DNA of 64,000 nucleotides from positions 372,001-436,000 of the forward strand of contig NZ_CAJVCE010000003.1 in the NCBI RefSeq assembly GCF_910594985.1, read 5' to 3'. A model generated the notes under the pieces. That model had not been told where the DNA came from. It was given only the letters and a program-made list of their open reading frames with translations, and made no database searches. Below are positions 50,184 through 58,180 of this stretch, one piece after another. Numbering within the stretch: the stretch's first letter is position 1; the number at the start of each line of letters is the position of its first letter. The translations under genes were made by a program, and so were the position numbers. The DNA comes from Paenibacillus allorhizosphaerae (lineage in GTDB: Bacteria; Bacillota; Bacilli; Paenibacillales; NBRC-103111).

Positions 50184-50732
50184 TTAATGCGTCTGCATAT
50201 GACGTTCCGGCTGAAATATGGGGGGCTGCTTCAACCAGCCTTTTTTGCTCGCCAAATTCTTCAATTTGATGGCAAACGTCATTTTCATCGTCAAATATTT
50301 GGCGAACCGGGCGGCGACATCCGCCCTGACGGACTCCGTCATTCCCCGGCAAGCATAATTGATGCCAAGAATGATATTGAACTGCAACAGATTCGCGCAC
50401 TCTTCGTCGGATAATCTCGAGCCTTCCGGAATATCCCTATAATCTCCGATCGGTTTTTCCGGTGTCGACTGCGGCAGTGATACCCCTTCTTCTCTGAGGA
50501 ATTCCGTCAGTTCCTTATAAATAGGATTATGGACGTTATTGATCACGTCCTCCAACGCTTCTCTAAGTTCAGGGTCATGCACAATGTTAAAAGATACCTG
50601 CTCTCCCCGCAAGGTTTGCTCGGTCGCCGTCAAATAAAACCAGAGATTCATAACTTCCCCAGTGTTTAAAGGCGGCTTCTCCCCGTCGAGAAAAGGTTTG
50701 ATTGCTTCAGTGATCGTTTCCAGTATATTCAT
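50184..50732 (-). CDS. DUF3231 family protein
   Basis: 182 residues from the ATG at 50732 (GGTGAG 5 nt upstream; the frame is open to 50765 without a ribosome site). The segments ILETITEAIKPFLDGEKPPLNTGEVMNLWFYLTATEQTL and ECANLLQFNIILGINYACRGMTESVRADVAARFAKYLTMKMTFA are typical of one half of DUF3231 proteins of Bacillales, a helical-bundle family. Full DUF3231 proteins often carry two such halves (about 330 residues); this one is a single-unit version. The conserved E/H-rich helices hint at a ferritin-like or DinB-like bundle, but the function is not known. Single gene convergent with helD. Confidence 0.82.
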   Translation of the reverse strand: MNILETITEAIKPFLDGEKPPLNTGEVMNLWFYLTATEQTLRGEQVSFNIVHDPELREALEDVINNVHNPIYKELTEFLREEGVSLPQSTPEKPIGDYRDIPEGSRLSDEECANLLQFNIILGINYACRGMTESVRADVAARFAKYLTMKMTFAIKLKNLASKKGWLKQPPIFQPERHMQTH

Positions 50733-50813
50733 GATCTCACCCTGTCTATGGTTATGTACAGACATAATTGGTATTAGAATATCCTACCGGATCTTTTTCA
50801 TGCACAGACGATT

Positions 50814-51281
50814 TCATTCTGAATAAAAGCCGAATAATGTGAGCTGCTGCAAGGAATTCATCATCGTTTGAATCAATGCGGGATTGTTCCGATAGGGAAG
50901 AGGAAGGCATCTCAGGCAAACGTCCAGCCGGTTCAACAGTTCGACGGCTCGCAATCTGTCATTCCGGGACAGGGAAGAAAATAGGCCGCCGCCAGTAGAC
51001 GGTTGATACAGGGCAGGATGGATGGATTGACGGATTCGCAAGAGACGGGCTGCGCCGATATCGAGCAAAACGGCGGTCGTTCTGGAGAAAGGAACATTCG
51101 CTTGGGTGGCCACATGAGGATCTTGGGATAGATCGACTTCCATGATGACGAATTCGTGAATGCACCAGTTCATCGCTCCCGGCACATACTCCGCCTGGCA
51201 TAAGCCGAGCGTGGGCGGAATCACGGCATCGACAAGCGCCTGAAAGGTAGCGCACGTATAACGATCGCTTATGGCAGCCAT
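50814..51281 (-). CDS. Hypothetical protein, weakly like gluconate dehydrogenase subunit 3
   Basis: About 155 residues; the start is unsure (ATG 51281 or TTG 51290; the frame opens at 51413). The segment YTCATFQALVDAVIPPT, then EYVPGAMNWCIHEFVIMEVD and the later LFSSLSRNDRLRAVELLNRLDVCLRCLP recall the FxALxDxxIPxxxxxPGA pattern of the gluconate 2-dehydrogenase subunit 3 group, a small family of secreted partners of oxidoreductases; many Paenibacillus paralogues of this kind have no known function. No signal peptide or flavoprotein partner gene is present, so I keep the call open. It lies downstream of the histidine kinase gene on the same strand. Confidence 0.55.
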   Translation of the reverse strand: MAAISDRYTCATFQALVDAVIPPTLGLCQAEYVPGAMNWCIHEFVIMEVDLSQDPHVATQANVPFSRTTAVLLDIGAARLLRIRQSIHPALYQPSTGGGLFSSLSRNDRLRAVELLNRLDVCLRCLPLPYRNNPALIQTMMNSLQQLTLFGFYSE

Positions 51282-51361
51282 GTAGACCAAAAGCCCACCG
51301 CCTCTATGTTCATCTTCCTTACATTCCTTTTGTATTATATTGACCTCGCTCGGGCGACATG

Positions 51362-52798
51362 TCATCGTCCTCCGCCCGATCTGTCTTCCGGATTCAAAGG
51401 AATGCGGATGCAAAACTCATAGTGCCGATCCGTTCGTCTGAGCGCAATGTCCCCGCCATGCAGCTGTACGATGCTTTGGGCAATGGACAAGCCAAGACCC
51501 GAACCGCGCGGCATGCTTTGACCGCCTCTGGATTCGTCCGCTTTATAAAATCGCTCGAACAAGCGCTCCTCTTGTTCTTTTGTAATCGGGCTGCCGGTGT
51601 TGGCTATGGACAGCGTCGCCCACCTCGAATCCGTGTGAAGCGCGATGTCGATCGTACCGGGCTTTAAGCTGAATTTCAGCGCATTCGTCAGCAAATTATC
51701 GATAGCCCGGACCATTTTTCCGGCATCGATAGGGACCGTTATTTTTTGCTCAGGAACCGTACTTTGTACATGCACCTGATGCTGCTGAGCCAGCGGAATG
51801 AACTCCATAATGATTTGATCGATCATCGCCGTCAAGTCGATACGGCGTTTGTCCAGCGAAACTTGGTTGCTCGTCAGCCGCGTGTATTCGAACAAATCGT
51901 CGATCAATTGTTTCAACTGATTCGATTTGTTAAGTGCGCTGTGAATATACGGTTTCAAGGAATCATTCGTTTCCTTGTGCTCGTTCAACACGCTCAAATA
52001 GCCGATGATGCTTGTCAGCGGCGTACGCAAATCATGGGAGATGTTCGTAATCAGCTCGCTCTTCGTTTGTTCGGCTAAACGCTCTTTGGCGATTTTTTCT
52101 TCGAGCTGGCCGGCCATGTAGTTGATGTTTCCCGTTAACGTTCCGAGCTCGTCCCGGCTTCGGACCTGCAGACGAACCGACAGATTGCCGTGAGCGATCC
52201 GTTCAAGACCGGCATTCATCTCCTGAATTTGCCGCATTTTGTTATAGGTGAACAAATAAAACAACAGCAAAAACAATACTAAAAATACGATTCCGGTATA
52301 CAAGCGCGGGCTTTGATAGTAATATCCTTGCTCGGCCACCAGTTTGCCCGATACAATTAAAAACAGTCTTTGTCCGTTATATTGCACCGGCGCCATCACC
52401 GTTAACTGCTTTCCCGGCTCCGGACGTTCCTCAGCCTCTTTTTGCTGATAAGCGATTTCATATAAATCGATCCGTTGTTCAGTGGCGGACTTGGAATGAT
52501 ATACGACGTTACCCTGTAAATCGGACAACAGGATATGCAGCCCGCTGCTGCTGTAGCGATCCAGAAGCGGGTTGATCGCATCCGTTCCACCTAGCTCTGA
52601 CAGTTTCTGCTCGACGATACGAAGCGTTTGGTTAATATTTTGTTTACTCGTTTCATAGCTGATATAATTTTCTTTTCTCCATTCCCGCGTCACAAAATCA
52701 AAAGCCGCAAACAAAATAATGCTGAGAACCAGCGTTACGGCAAATGTCAACACCAACCGGATACGAAGGCTCCTGCTCCAATTCGGCTGCCTAATCAA
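51362..52798 (-). CDS. Membrane sensor histidine kinase
   Basis: 478 residues. Start is a TTG at 52798 overlapping the TAG of the response-regulator gene (8 bp). Membrane segments lie at about 12-33 and 168-185 and frame an extracellular sensor of about 130 residues. A HAMP domain follows (185-237), then HisKA with the phosphorylated His255 in ISHDLRTPLTS, and a HATPase_c domain with the N box (DNLLTNALKF), the G1 box (IANTGSPI) and the G2 box (RGSGLGLSIA). It autophosphorylates on an outside signal and passes the phosphate to the response regulator encoded just upstream. It is the third gene of a methyltransferase/regulator/kinase operon. The signal is not known. Confidence 0.93.
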   Translation of the reverse strand: MIRQPNWSRSLRIRLVLTFAVTLVLSIILFAAFDFVTREWRKENYISYETSKQNINQTLRIVEQKLSELGGTDAINPLLDRYSSSGLHILLSDLQGNVVYHSKSATEQRIDLYEIAYQQKEAEERPEPGKQLTVMAPVQYNGQRLFLIVSGKLVAEQGYYYQSPRLYTGIVFLVLFLLLFYLFTYNKMRQIQEMNAGLERIAHGNLSVRLQVRSRDELGTLTGNINYMAGQLEEKIAKERLAEQTKSELITNISHDLRTPLTSIIGYLSVLNEHKETNDSLKPYIHSALNKSNQLKQLIDDLFEYTRLTSNQVSLDKRRIDLTAMIDQIIMEFIPLAQQHQVHVQSTVPEQKITVPIDAGKMVRAIDNLLTNALKFSLKPGTIDIALHTDSRWATLSIANTGSPITKEQEERLFERFYKADESRGGQSMPRGSGLGLSIAQSIVQLHGGDIALRRTDRHYEFCIRIPLNPEDRSGGGR

Positions 52799-53489
52799 GC
52801 TTATAACCTACTCCCCACACCGTTTTGATATATTTGGAATCGCGCGGGTTATCCTTTAGCTTCTCGCGAAGATTTCGGATATGCACCATCACCGTTTTAT
52901 CGGACTGCATGACCGGGTCTTTCCAGATCGTTTCGTATATTTTATCGACGCTGAACACTTGTCCCCGATGGGTGCCGAGCAGTTCCAAAATGCCGAATTC
53001 CAGCGGTGTCAATTGGATTTCTTTCCCGTTCAGCGTTACTTGATGACGCGGAATATTCACGGTTAACTCGCCGATCGTAATGACCTGCGGCTGGCTGCCT
53101 GCCGTTTCGGTCATCTTGCTTCTTCGCAGCTGGGATTTGACGCGCGCCACCAGCTCGAGCGGGTTAAACGGTTTGGACAAATAATCGTCCGCACCGCTCG
53201 TAAGTCCCAATATTTTATCCATATCCTCGTTTTTGGCCGACAGCATAATGATCGGAATGTTGTTGCTTTCCCGAATTTTGATGCATGTTTGAATGCCGTC
53301 GAGCCGAGGCATCATCACGTCCAGGATGATCAAATCGACCGGATGCTTTTGCAAAATCTGCAAACCTTGCTCTCCATCCTCCGCTTCCAGCATGACGCAG
53401 CCTTCATTCTTCAAAAAAATTTGTACGATGTCGCGAATTTCCGGTTCGTCTTCGATGATCAGTATGGAAGGAGCATTTCCGTTTTTCAT
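52791..53489 (-). CDS. OmpR-family response regulator
   Basis: 232 residues. The receiver domain has the acidic pair E13/D14 and phosphoacceptor Asp57 (LIILDVMMPRLDG), the conserved Ser/Thr-type position in MLSAKNEDMDKI, and Lys in YLSKPFNPLELVARV. The C-terminal Trans_reg_C winged helix (LTPLEFGILELLGTHRGQVFSVDKIYETIW, then VHIRNLREKLKDNPRDSKYIKTVWGVGYKLD) binds direct repeats. The ATG overlaps the methyltransferase stop (ATGA) and has AAGGTGG 8 nt upstream. Works with the kinase encoded next. A CTTAAG/CTTTAA direct repeat before the operon (54161-54177) is a candidate own site. Confidence 0.94.
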   Translation of the reverse strand: MKNGNAPSILIIEDEPEIRDIVQIFLKNEGCVMLEAEDGEQGLQILQKHPVDLIILDVMMPRLDGIQTCIKIRESNNIPIIMLSAKNEDMDKILGLTSGADDYLSKPFNPLELVARVKSQLRRSKMTETAGSQPQVITIGELTVNIPRHQVTLNGKEIQLTPLEFGILELLGTHRGQVFSVDKIYETIWKDPVMQSDKTVMVHIRNLREKLKDNPRDSKYIKTVWGVGYKLD

Positions 53490-54079
53490 TCGTTAATCCA
53501 CCTTTTTCTACAAACATATACGAACGCCGGCGGCATATTCCATGCCACAAATGAAACGGAAACATGGGCAAACGCGCTCTGCAGCATTTTTTTCATTTGC
53601 AGGGAATATTGGAACGTGACGAAAATGCCGTCGTCGCTCAGCGAATCGTGAACTTGCCTAATGATTTGTTCGCGATCGGATTGTGCAAAATTCGCAAACG
53701 GCAATCCGGAAATGATGCAGTCCGCCTTAGCCATTCCGATTTTTGGCAAACAGGCTTGCAGATCCAACGCATTTTTGCAAAAATAAAAGCCTTTGTACAT
53801 TTCGAGCAGTTGGCTGCGCATTTCGTCTTCTTTTTCGAAGATCGCCACTTTGCAATCGGGCCTGGCCAGCTCATAAATCGCCTTCGTAAAGATGCCGGTT
53901 CCCGCGCCTAATTCAACGACGTTGCGCGCTTGATCCCACGGGATCGGTTCGAGCATTTTATTCGTCAAACGGTTCGAGCTGGGAATAATGCTCCCCACGT
54001 CCCGCGGATTTTGTATGAATTTTTTGAGAAACATCCATTTGCCTGCTGCGGATGATTTGACGGATGTGTCCGATAACAT
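53486..54079 (-). CDS. Class I SAM-dependent methyltransferase, PmtA/rRNA-dimethylase-like
   Basis: 197 residues; the ATG has AAAGGAG 8 nt upstream. Motif I VVELGAGTGIFTKAIYEL (about 53-70) binds SAM, FEKEDEMRSQL is the acidic ribose-binding loop, and IISGLPFANF (about 122-131) stands in place of the NPPY-type catalytic motif, as in phospholipid N-methyltransferases of the PmtA group. KKFIQNPRDVGSIIPSSNRLTNKML is the conserved N-terminal lead of that group. It may methylate phosphatidylethanolamine or another membrane amine; a function on rRNA is less likely. First gene of the operon with a two-component system, overlapping the regulator gene by 4 bp. Confidence 0.82.
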   Translation of the reverse strand: MLSDTSVKSSAAGKWMFLKKFIQNPRDVGSIIPSSNRLTNKMLEPIPWDQARNVVELGAGTGIFTKAIYELARPDCKVAIFEKEDEMRSQLLEMYKGFYFCKNALDLQACLPKIGMAKADCIISGLPFANFAQSDREQIIRQVHDSLSDDGIFVTFQYSLQMKKMLQSAFAHVSVSFVAWNMPPAFVYVCRKRWINE

Positions 54080-54121
54080 CGGCGTTCAACTCCTTTGGCT
54101 CTCGTCTTTCTTCATGCAACT

Positions 54122-54177
54122 ATCATATCTTTTAATGTTTAGAATTTAAGCAGGGAATTATTAAAGATTTTCTTAAG
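54122..54177 (-). promoter_or_regulatory. Promoter and response-regulator-type direct repeats of the methyltransferase operon
   Basis: On the minus strand CTTAAG (54177-54172) and CTTTAA (54166-54161) are 11 bp apart start to start, the spacing used by OmpR-family dimers. CTTAAA (54150-54145), 17 bp, TATGAT (54127-54122) forms the core promoter. The repeats lie just upstream of the -35, which suits activation by the operon's own regulator. Confidence 0.55.
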
Positions 54178-54187
54178 ATATGCCCGG

Positions 54188-54232
54188 ATAAAAAAAACGG
54201 CCCATACCGATATTGTAATCGGTATGAGCCGT
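54188..54232 (-). terminator. Terminator of the larE/2-hydroxyacid dehydrogenase unit
   Basis: ACGGC..CATACCGAT (54197-54211) pairs with ATCGGTATG..GCCGT (54218-54232) and, read on the minus strand, is followed by seven T residues. It lies 22 bp past the dehydrogenase stop. Confidence 0.9.
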
Positions 54233-54254
54233 ATAAACCACCAGGGACGCTTGT

Positions 54255-55247
54255 CTATTCCACCAGAGACTGCAGCTCTTTCACCACATGCGGCGGCCGC
54301 CCGCCGGTCAAGGCGGCTACAAGATTTTGCGCTGCAAGCATCGCCATATCAAACCGCGTCTTCGCCGTCGCGGAGCCGATATGCGGCATCGTCACCACAT
54401 TCGGCATGCGCAGCAGCGGATTGTCCGGCTGAACCGGCTCCACCTCGAATACGTCGAGTCCGGCGCCGCGAATTTGCCCGGTCTGCAGCGCTTCGATCAA
54501 AGCCGCTTCGTCCACGGTTTGGCCGCGCGAAGCGTTGATGAAAAACGCGGTCGGCTTCATCATCGCAAAATGCTCCTTGCGGATATACCGCTCCGTCTTT
54601 GGCGAGAGCGGCGTCATCAAGACGACGAAATCCGATTCGCGAAGCACCGTTTCAAGGCCGCAATATTGCGCGCCGTACTTTTCTTCCGCTTCCGGCCGGC
54701 GGCTGCGGTTATAGTACAGCAGTTCCATTCCAAACCCGTGCACCGCGCGTCTGGCGATCGCCTCGCCGATGCGCCCCATGCCGATAATGCCGAGCTTGGC
54801 ATGGTGGACGTCCATCCCGAAGAAATCTTCTTCGCTCAAGCCTGCACCTTTTCGCCAGTTCCCTTCCTTCACGAACGCATCAAGCTCGGTAATGCGCCGC
54901 GCGGAAGACAACATAAGCCCAAGCACGAGGTCCGCCACCGTATCGTCAAGCACATACGGCGTATGCGTGCCGACTACTCCGCGCGCGCGCATCGCCTCCA
55001 GATCAAAATGATTGTATCCGACGGAGATGCTGCTCACCGCGCGAAGCTTAGGCGCATGATCGAGCAGTTCCTGATTGACCGGGCCCCCGGTCGTAAGCAA
55101 GCCTTCCACGCTTCCGAGCTCGTCAAGCAAACCTTGCCGGGAGGGCGTACCTTGGCCGTCCCACATCCGGCAGTCGCAATATTGCTCCAAATATTGCAGC
55201 ACCTCAGAAGGGATTCGCTTTGTAATGTATATTTTCGGTTTGCTCAT
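54255..55247 (-). CDS. D-2-hydroxyacid dehydrogenase (glyoxylate/hydroxypyruvate reductase-like)
   Basis: 330 residues from the ATG at 55247 (AAGGAG 9 nt upstream). NAD(P)-binding motif LGIIGMGRIGEAIARRA (about 148-164) and the catalytic Arg-Glu-His set: Arg in NASRGQTVDE, Glu in DVFEVEP and His in MPHIGSAT. Such enzymes reduce glyoxylate, hydroxypyruvate or other 2-keto acids to D-2-hydroxyacids in the cytoplasm. A basic residue after the second beta strand (NRSRRPEAEE) suggests a taste for NADPH. It lies 21 bp behind larE, so the two are probably in one transcript. Confidence 0.92.
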   Translation of the reverse strand: MSKPKIYITKRIPSEVLQYLEQYCDCRMWDGQGTPSRQGLLDELGSVEGLLTTGGPVNQELLDHAPKLRAVSSISVGYNHFDLEAMRARGVVGTHTPYVLDDTVADLVLGLMLSSARRITELDAFVKEGNWRKGAGLSEEDFFGMDVHHAKLGIIGMGRIGEAIARRAVHGFGMELLYYNRSRRPEAEEKYGAQYCGLETVLRESDFVVLMTPLSPKTERYIRKEHFAMMKPTAFFINASRGQTVDEAALIEALQTGQIRGAGLDVFEVEPVQPDNPLLRMPNVVTMPHIGSATAKTRFDMAMLAAQNLVAALTGGRPPHVVKELQSLVE

Positions 55248-55268
55248 GATCACTAGCTCCTTCCTATG

Positions 55269-56126
55269 TTAGCTTAGTCCCGCTACCGCTTTGATCGACT
55301 GCTGTTCCGGGGACAGTACTTCATTCAAACTGCCGGAACGGTAACCCTTGAGATCGAGCGTGACATAGGCGTACCCGATTTCTTTCAGCTTCGCATGCAC
55401 CGTATCCGCAACGGCGAGCACCTCCGCCAGTTCCGCCGCCGGTACTTCGATTCTTGCAAGCGTATCGTGCTGACGGACGCGCACCTGGCGAAATCCGAGC
55501 TGGATGAGGAAATCTTCCGCCTGATCGATCATCGACAGTTTTTGAGCGGTAATCATTTCCCCGTATGGGATGCGCGAGGATAAGCAGGCGAACGACGGCT
55601 TATCCCACGTCTTCAATCCGAATTTACGCGACAGATGGCGGATTTCCGATTTTTTAATTCCGGCTTCGAGCAATGGCGCCCTTACGCCCTGTTCGTGGGC
55701 CGCTTGCAGTCCCGGACGGTGTTCGCCCAAGTCGTCGGCGATCGCGCCGAATACGACGTGTTCGTAGCCGCGGGCGGCTGCAATCGGAATCAGATGGTCG
55801 AACAAAGAGTTTTTGCAAAAATAGCAGCGGTTGGTCGGATTCTCGGCATAACCGGGAATGTTCAGTTCGCTCGTATGAATTACTTCATGCGGGGCGCCCA
55901 TCTCCTTGGCCAGCTCGATCGCTTCGTACTTCTCGCGCTCCGGATACGTCTCCGAATCAGCCGTAATGGCGAGTACATTGTCCTTACCCAAATATTCAAG
56001 CGCAGCTTTAAGCAAAAACGCGCTGTCCACCCCGCCGGAAAAGGCGACGACCACTTTCCCCATCGAACGGAGAATGTCGCCAAGCTGCTCATACTTCTGC
56101 TCTATTTGTTGCTCCATGGTTATCAT
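55269..56126 (-). CDS. larE: LarE-type ATP-dependent sacrificial sulfur transferase
   Basis: 285 residues from the ATG at 56126 (GGGAGG 9 nt upstream). The PP-loop SGGVDS lies at residues 30-35 and adenylates the substrate. NRCYFCK (about 99-105) and the donor cysteine Cys181 in PSFACLSSRIPYGE are family hallmarks. In lactobacilli LarE gives up its own cysteine sulfur twice to build the nickel-pincer nucleotide cofactor of lactate racemase, after LarB and before LarC. None of larA, larB or larC lies in this window, so the cofactor pathway must be elsewhere or this LarE serves another sulfur-transfer job. Its operon partner is a D-2-hydroxyacid dehydrogenase. Confidence 0.92.
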   Translation of the reverse strand: MITMEQQIEQKYEQLGDILRSMGKVVVAFSGGVDSAFLLKAALEYLGKDNVLAITADSETYPEREKYEAIELAKEMGAPHEVIHTSELNIPGYAENPTNRCYFCKNSLFDHLIPIAAARGYEHVVFGAIADDLGEHRPGLQAAHEQGVRAPLLEAGIKKSEIRHLSRKFGLKTWDKPSFACLSSRIPYGEMITAQKLSMIDQAEDFLIQLGFRQVRVRQHDTLARIEVPAAELAEVLAVADTVHAKLKEIGYAYVTLDLKGYRSGSLNEVLSPEQQSIKAVAGLS

Positions 56127-56390
56127 GGCATTTGGCCTCCCGTCTCCCTCGCGCGCATTATTATGTATGCACACGTTTGCAAGATCGATTATCAATATCC
56201 TTCAACATCATTATAGACGCTTTTTACCGGAAGAAAAAGAGGGTGCGGCAAATCGCGTGGAAATCCGGCGTTCTTTCTTCGTATGTCGAACTCATTGAAT
56301 TAAGCTGCGGAGACAGGCAAAATTCGCGGTGAGCAAGCGCTGCAGGCATTCGAACATCGTAAGTCGGCCTTCATTGTAAAATTTTTCTGC

Positions 56391-56428
56391 AATATTCCTT
56401 GACAGGAATATTCCTAATGGGGTATATT
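56391..56428 (+). promoter_or_regulatory. ArsR-type promoter with inverted repeat on the -35 box
   Basis: TTGACA (56399-56404), an 18-bp spacer and TATATT (56423-56428). AATATTCC (56391-56398) and GGAATATT (56405-56412) are perfect inverted copies that frame the -35 hexamer exactly, so a bound ArsR-type dimer would block it. The leader to the arsR-like start is about 115 nt. Confidence 0.8.
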
Positions 56429-56548
56429 AAGAATGCAGATACGATTCCACGAAACAAACGAAACGAGGTGGCCTGTATAGCGGAAATTTGGATACCTTCG
56501 CGCCCGTCCCTCATGCAAGCAATCGTTTCATGAAAGGACCATAGCAAC

Positions 56549-56887
56549 ATGGATATAACGACATTTAGCGCACTGGCCGAACCCCATCGGCTGCGCATTG
56601 TGGAACTGCTGCTCGACGGCCCGCTCACCGTCGGCGACATCGCCGACCGGCTGCAGCTGCGCCAGCCGCAAGCTTCCAAGCATTTGCGTGTCCTGCTGGA
56701 CGCCGGATTGGTCGAAGTTCACGCTGAAGCCAATCGCCGGAACTATAAGCTTCGACTGGAGCCGTTTCAGCAATTGGACGCTTGGCTTGAAACGTACCGC
56801 GGCGTCTGGGATGAGCGGCTCGATGCGCTCGATCTTTACTTGCAAAAGCTGCGGCAAAAAGATATTAAACCTACGGGTAAACCATGA
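56549..56887 (+). CDS. ArsR family transcriptional regulator
   Basis: 112 residues. It is a single winged helix: TFSALAEPHRLRIVELLLDGPLTVGDIADRLQLRQPQASKHLRVLLDAGLVEVHAEANRRNYKL. There is no metal-binding CxC-type motif, so it belongs to the non-metal ArsR group that controls SRPBCC/AHSA1 genes. Its stop overlaps the ribosome site of the downstream SRPBCC gene (14-bp gap). The inverted repeat over the -35 box upstream is the probable autoregulatory site. Confidence 0.93.
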   Translation: MDITTFSALAEPHRLRIVELLLDGPLTVGDIADRLQLRQPQASKHLRVLLDAGLVEVHAEANRRNYKLRLEPFQQLDAWLETYRGVWDERLDALDLYLQKLRQKDIKPTGKP

Positions 56888-56901
56888 GGAGGAAAATTAA
56901 A

Positions 56902-57411
56902 ATGGCTAATCAAATGATTACGAAAGTAGAAGGTTCGGTATTGGTTCTGGAGCGCGTGTTCAACGCCCCGCGCGAGCTCGTATTCAAAGCATTTTCCGAG
57001 GCGGAGCATTTAAAGCATTGGTGGGGACCTCGCGGATGGGAGATACCGGTATGTAACGTCGATTTTCGTCCGGGTGGCGTCTGGCATTATTGCATGAAAT
57101 GCGTCGACAAAAACCAAGGCGATTTCTATGGCATGGAATCTTGGGGCAAAGGGGTCTACGAGGAAATCGTCGCGCCAGAGAAGATCGTCTACGTCGACTA
57201 CTTTTCGGATGCCGAAGGCAATGAAAACGAGAGCATGCCTTCCACCCGCGTTACATTGACCTTTGATGAGCATGAAGGCAAGACAAAGCTGATCAACCGG
57301 GCGCTCTACGCTTCCCCCGAAGCACTCAAAACGGTTTTGGATATGGGCATGGAACAAGGTATTTCCGAAACTTGGGATCGTCTCGACGAGCACTTGCAAT
57401 CCCTGCAATAA
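56902..57411 (+). CDS. SRPBCC/AHSA1-domain protein
   Basis: 169 residues from the ATG at 56902 with GAGGAGG 9 nt upstream. The START-like fold is marked by LERVFNAPRELVFKAFSEAEHLKHWWGPRGWEIPVCNVDFRPGGVWHY at the N-terminus and ISETWDRLDEHLQSL at the C-terminal helix. Such proteins bind hydrophobic ligands in a cavity. They commonly follow an ArsR gene as here and are controlled by it. The ligand is unknown. It ends at a terminator 12 bp on. Confidence 0.92.
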   Translation: MANQMITKVEGSVLVLERVFNAPRELVFKAFSEAEHLKHWWGPRGWEIPVCNVDFRPGGVWHYCMKCVDKNQGDFYGMESWGKGVYEEIVAPEKIVYVDYFSDAEGNENESMPSTRVTLTFDEHEGKTKLINRALYASPEALKTVLDMGMEQGISETWDRLDEHLQSLQ

Positions 57412-57423
57412 GCTGTTGCCAAC

Positions 57424-57455
57424 AAAGCCGTCCGTCTTTGAACGGGCGGCTTTTT
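57424..57455 (+). terminator. Terminator after the ArsR/SRPBCC pair
   Basis: AAAGCCG..CCGT (57424-57434) pairs with ACGG..CGGCTTT (57441-57453), followed by TT. It also lies just past the stop of the convergent glutathione peroxidase gene, which may use it too. Confidence 0.82.
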
Positions 57456-57464
57456 GACGTTTCG

Positions 57465-57947
57465 TTACTTTTTCAATTCGGCTGCAATATCCTCTTCCAG
57501 CTGTGCCGGTTCGGTTCGCGCACTGAATTGTTTCACTACCTCGCCTTGCTTGTTGATGAGGAATTTGACGAAATTCCACTCAATGTCGCCCGTCCGGTAC
57601 GGTTCAGGTACGCTCTCCACCAAATAACGGAACAGCGGATGCGCGTTATCCCCTTTTACATCCACCTTGGCAAACATTGGGAAAGTAACGTTGTAATTCA
57701 GCTCGCAAAACTGTTTGATCTCCTGCTCCGTCCCCGGCTCCTGCCCGGCAAACTGATTACAAGGAAATCCAAGAACGGCGAAACCTTGATCATTGTACGT
57801 TTCATACAGCGACTGCAGTCCTGTATAGTGCGGCGTCAACCCGCAAGCGCTTGCCGTATTGACGATCAGCAGCACTTTCCCTTTGTAATCGGCGAGCGAC
57901 TGCTGCTCCCCGTCGATGGTCGTGACAGTAAAGGAATATATCGACAT
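57465..57947 (-). CDS. Glutathione peroxidase-family thiol peroxidase
   Basis: 160 residues from the ATG at 57947 with GGGGAA 8 nt upstream. The peroxidatic cysteine is in NTASACGLTPHYTGLQ (about residue 35), and GFPCNQFAGQEPG and WNFVKF supply the Gln and Trp of the catalytic set. FxxxNYNVTFPMFAKVDV is also typical. It is a cysteine (not selenocysteine) enzyme that reduces peroxides with a thioredoxin-type donor in the cytoplasm, like BsaA of B. subtilis. Single gene. Confidence 0.94.
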   Translation of the reverse strand: MSIYSFTVTTIDGEQQSLADYKGKVLLIVNTASACGLTPHYTGLQSLYETYNDQGFAVLGFPCNQFAGQEPGTEQEIKQFCELNYNVTFPMFAKVDVKGDNAHPLFRYLVESVPEPYRTGDIEWNFVKFLINKQGEVVKQFSARTEPAQLEEDIAAELKK

Positions 57948-58097
57948 CTTCATTTCCCCTTGTCCTATTGGAATATATGCTCATTGTAGCATGAATGCGG
58001 ATGGAATTAAAATCCATGTACATTAGAGAAAAGAATGGAGGTCTGTTACAATAGGAACGATATTCATACCACTTATTTTTCGCCGAAGGAGGTACGC

Positions 58098-58163
58098 ATG
58101 CCGGTTCGCGAACGTTACAATGTGATATTGCATTGTCGGTTGCGGGCAATTGCCCAGGTGTAG
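58098..58163 (+). other. Short upstream frame (21 aa) with a strong ribosome site before the ravA-like gene
   Basis: GAAGGAGG lies 5 nt before an ATG that opens a 21-codon frame (MPVRERYNVILHCRLRAIAQV). Its TAG at 58161 is 18 nt before the first credible start of the AAA+ ATPase gene, which has no good ribosome site of its own. It may be a coupling leader peptide. Confidence 0.4.
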
Positions 58164-58180
58164 GCAAACGGAATGCGGCA

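Noticed and set aside
54288-55256. 322-codon plus-strand frame opposite the 2-hydroxyacid dehydrogenase gene
   Set aside because: The minus-strand gene has all catalytic motifs; the antisense frame has none.
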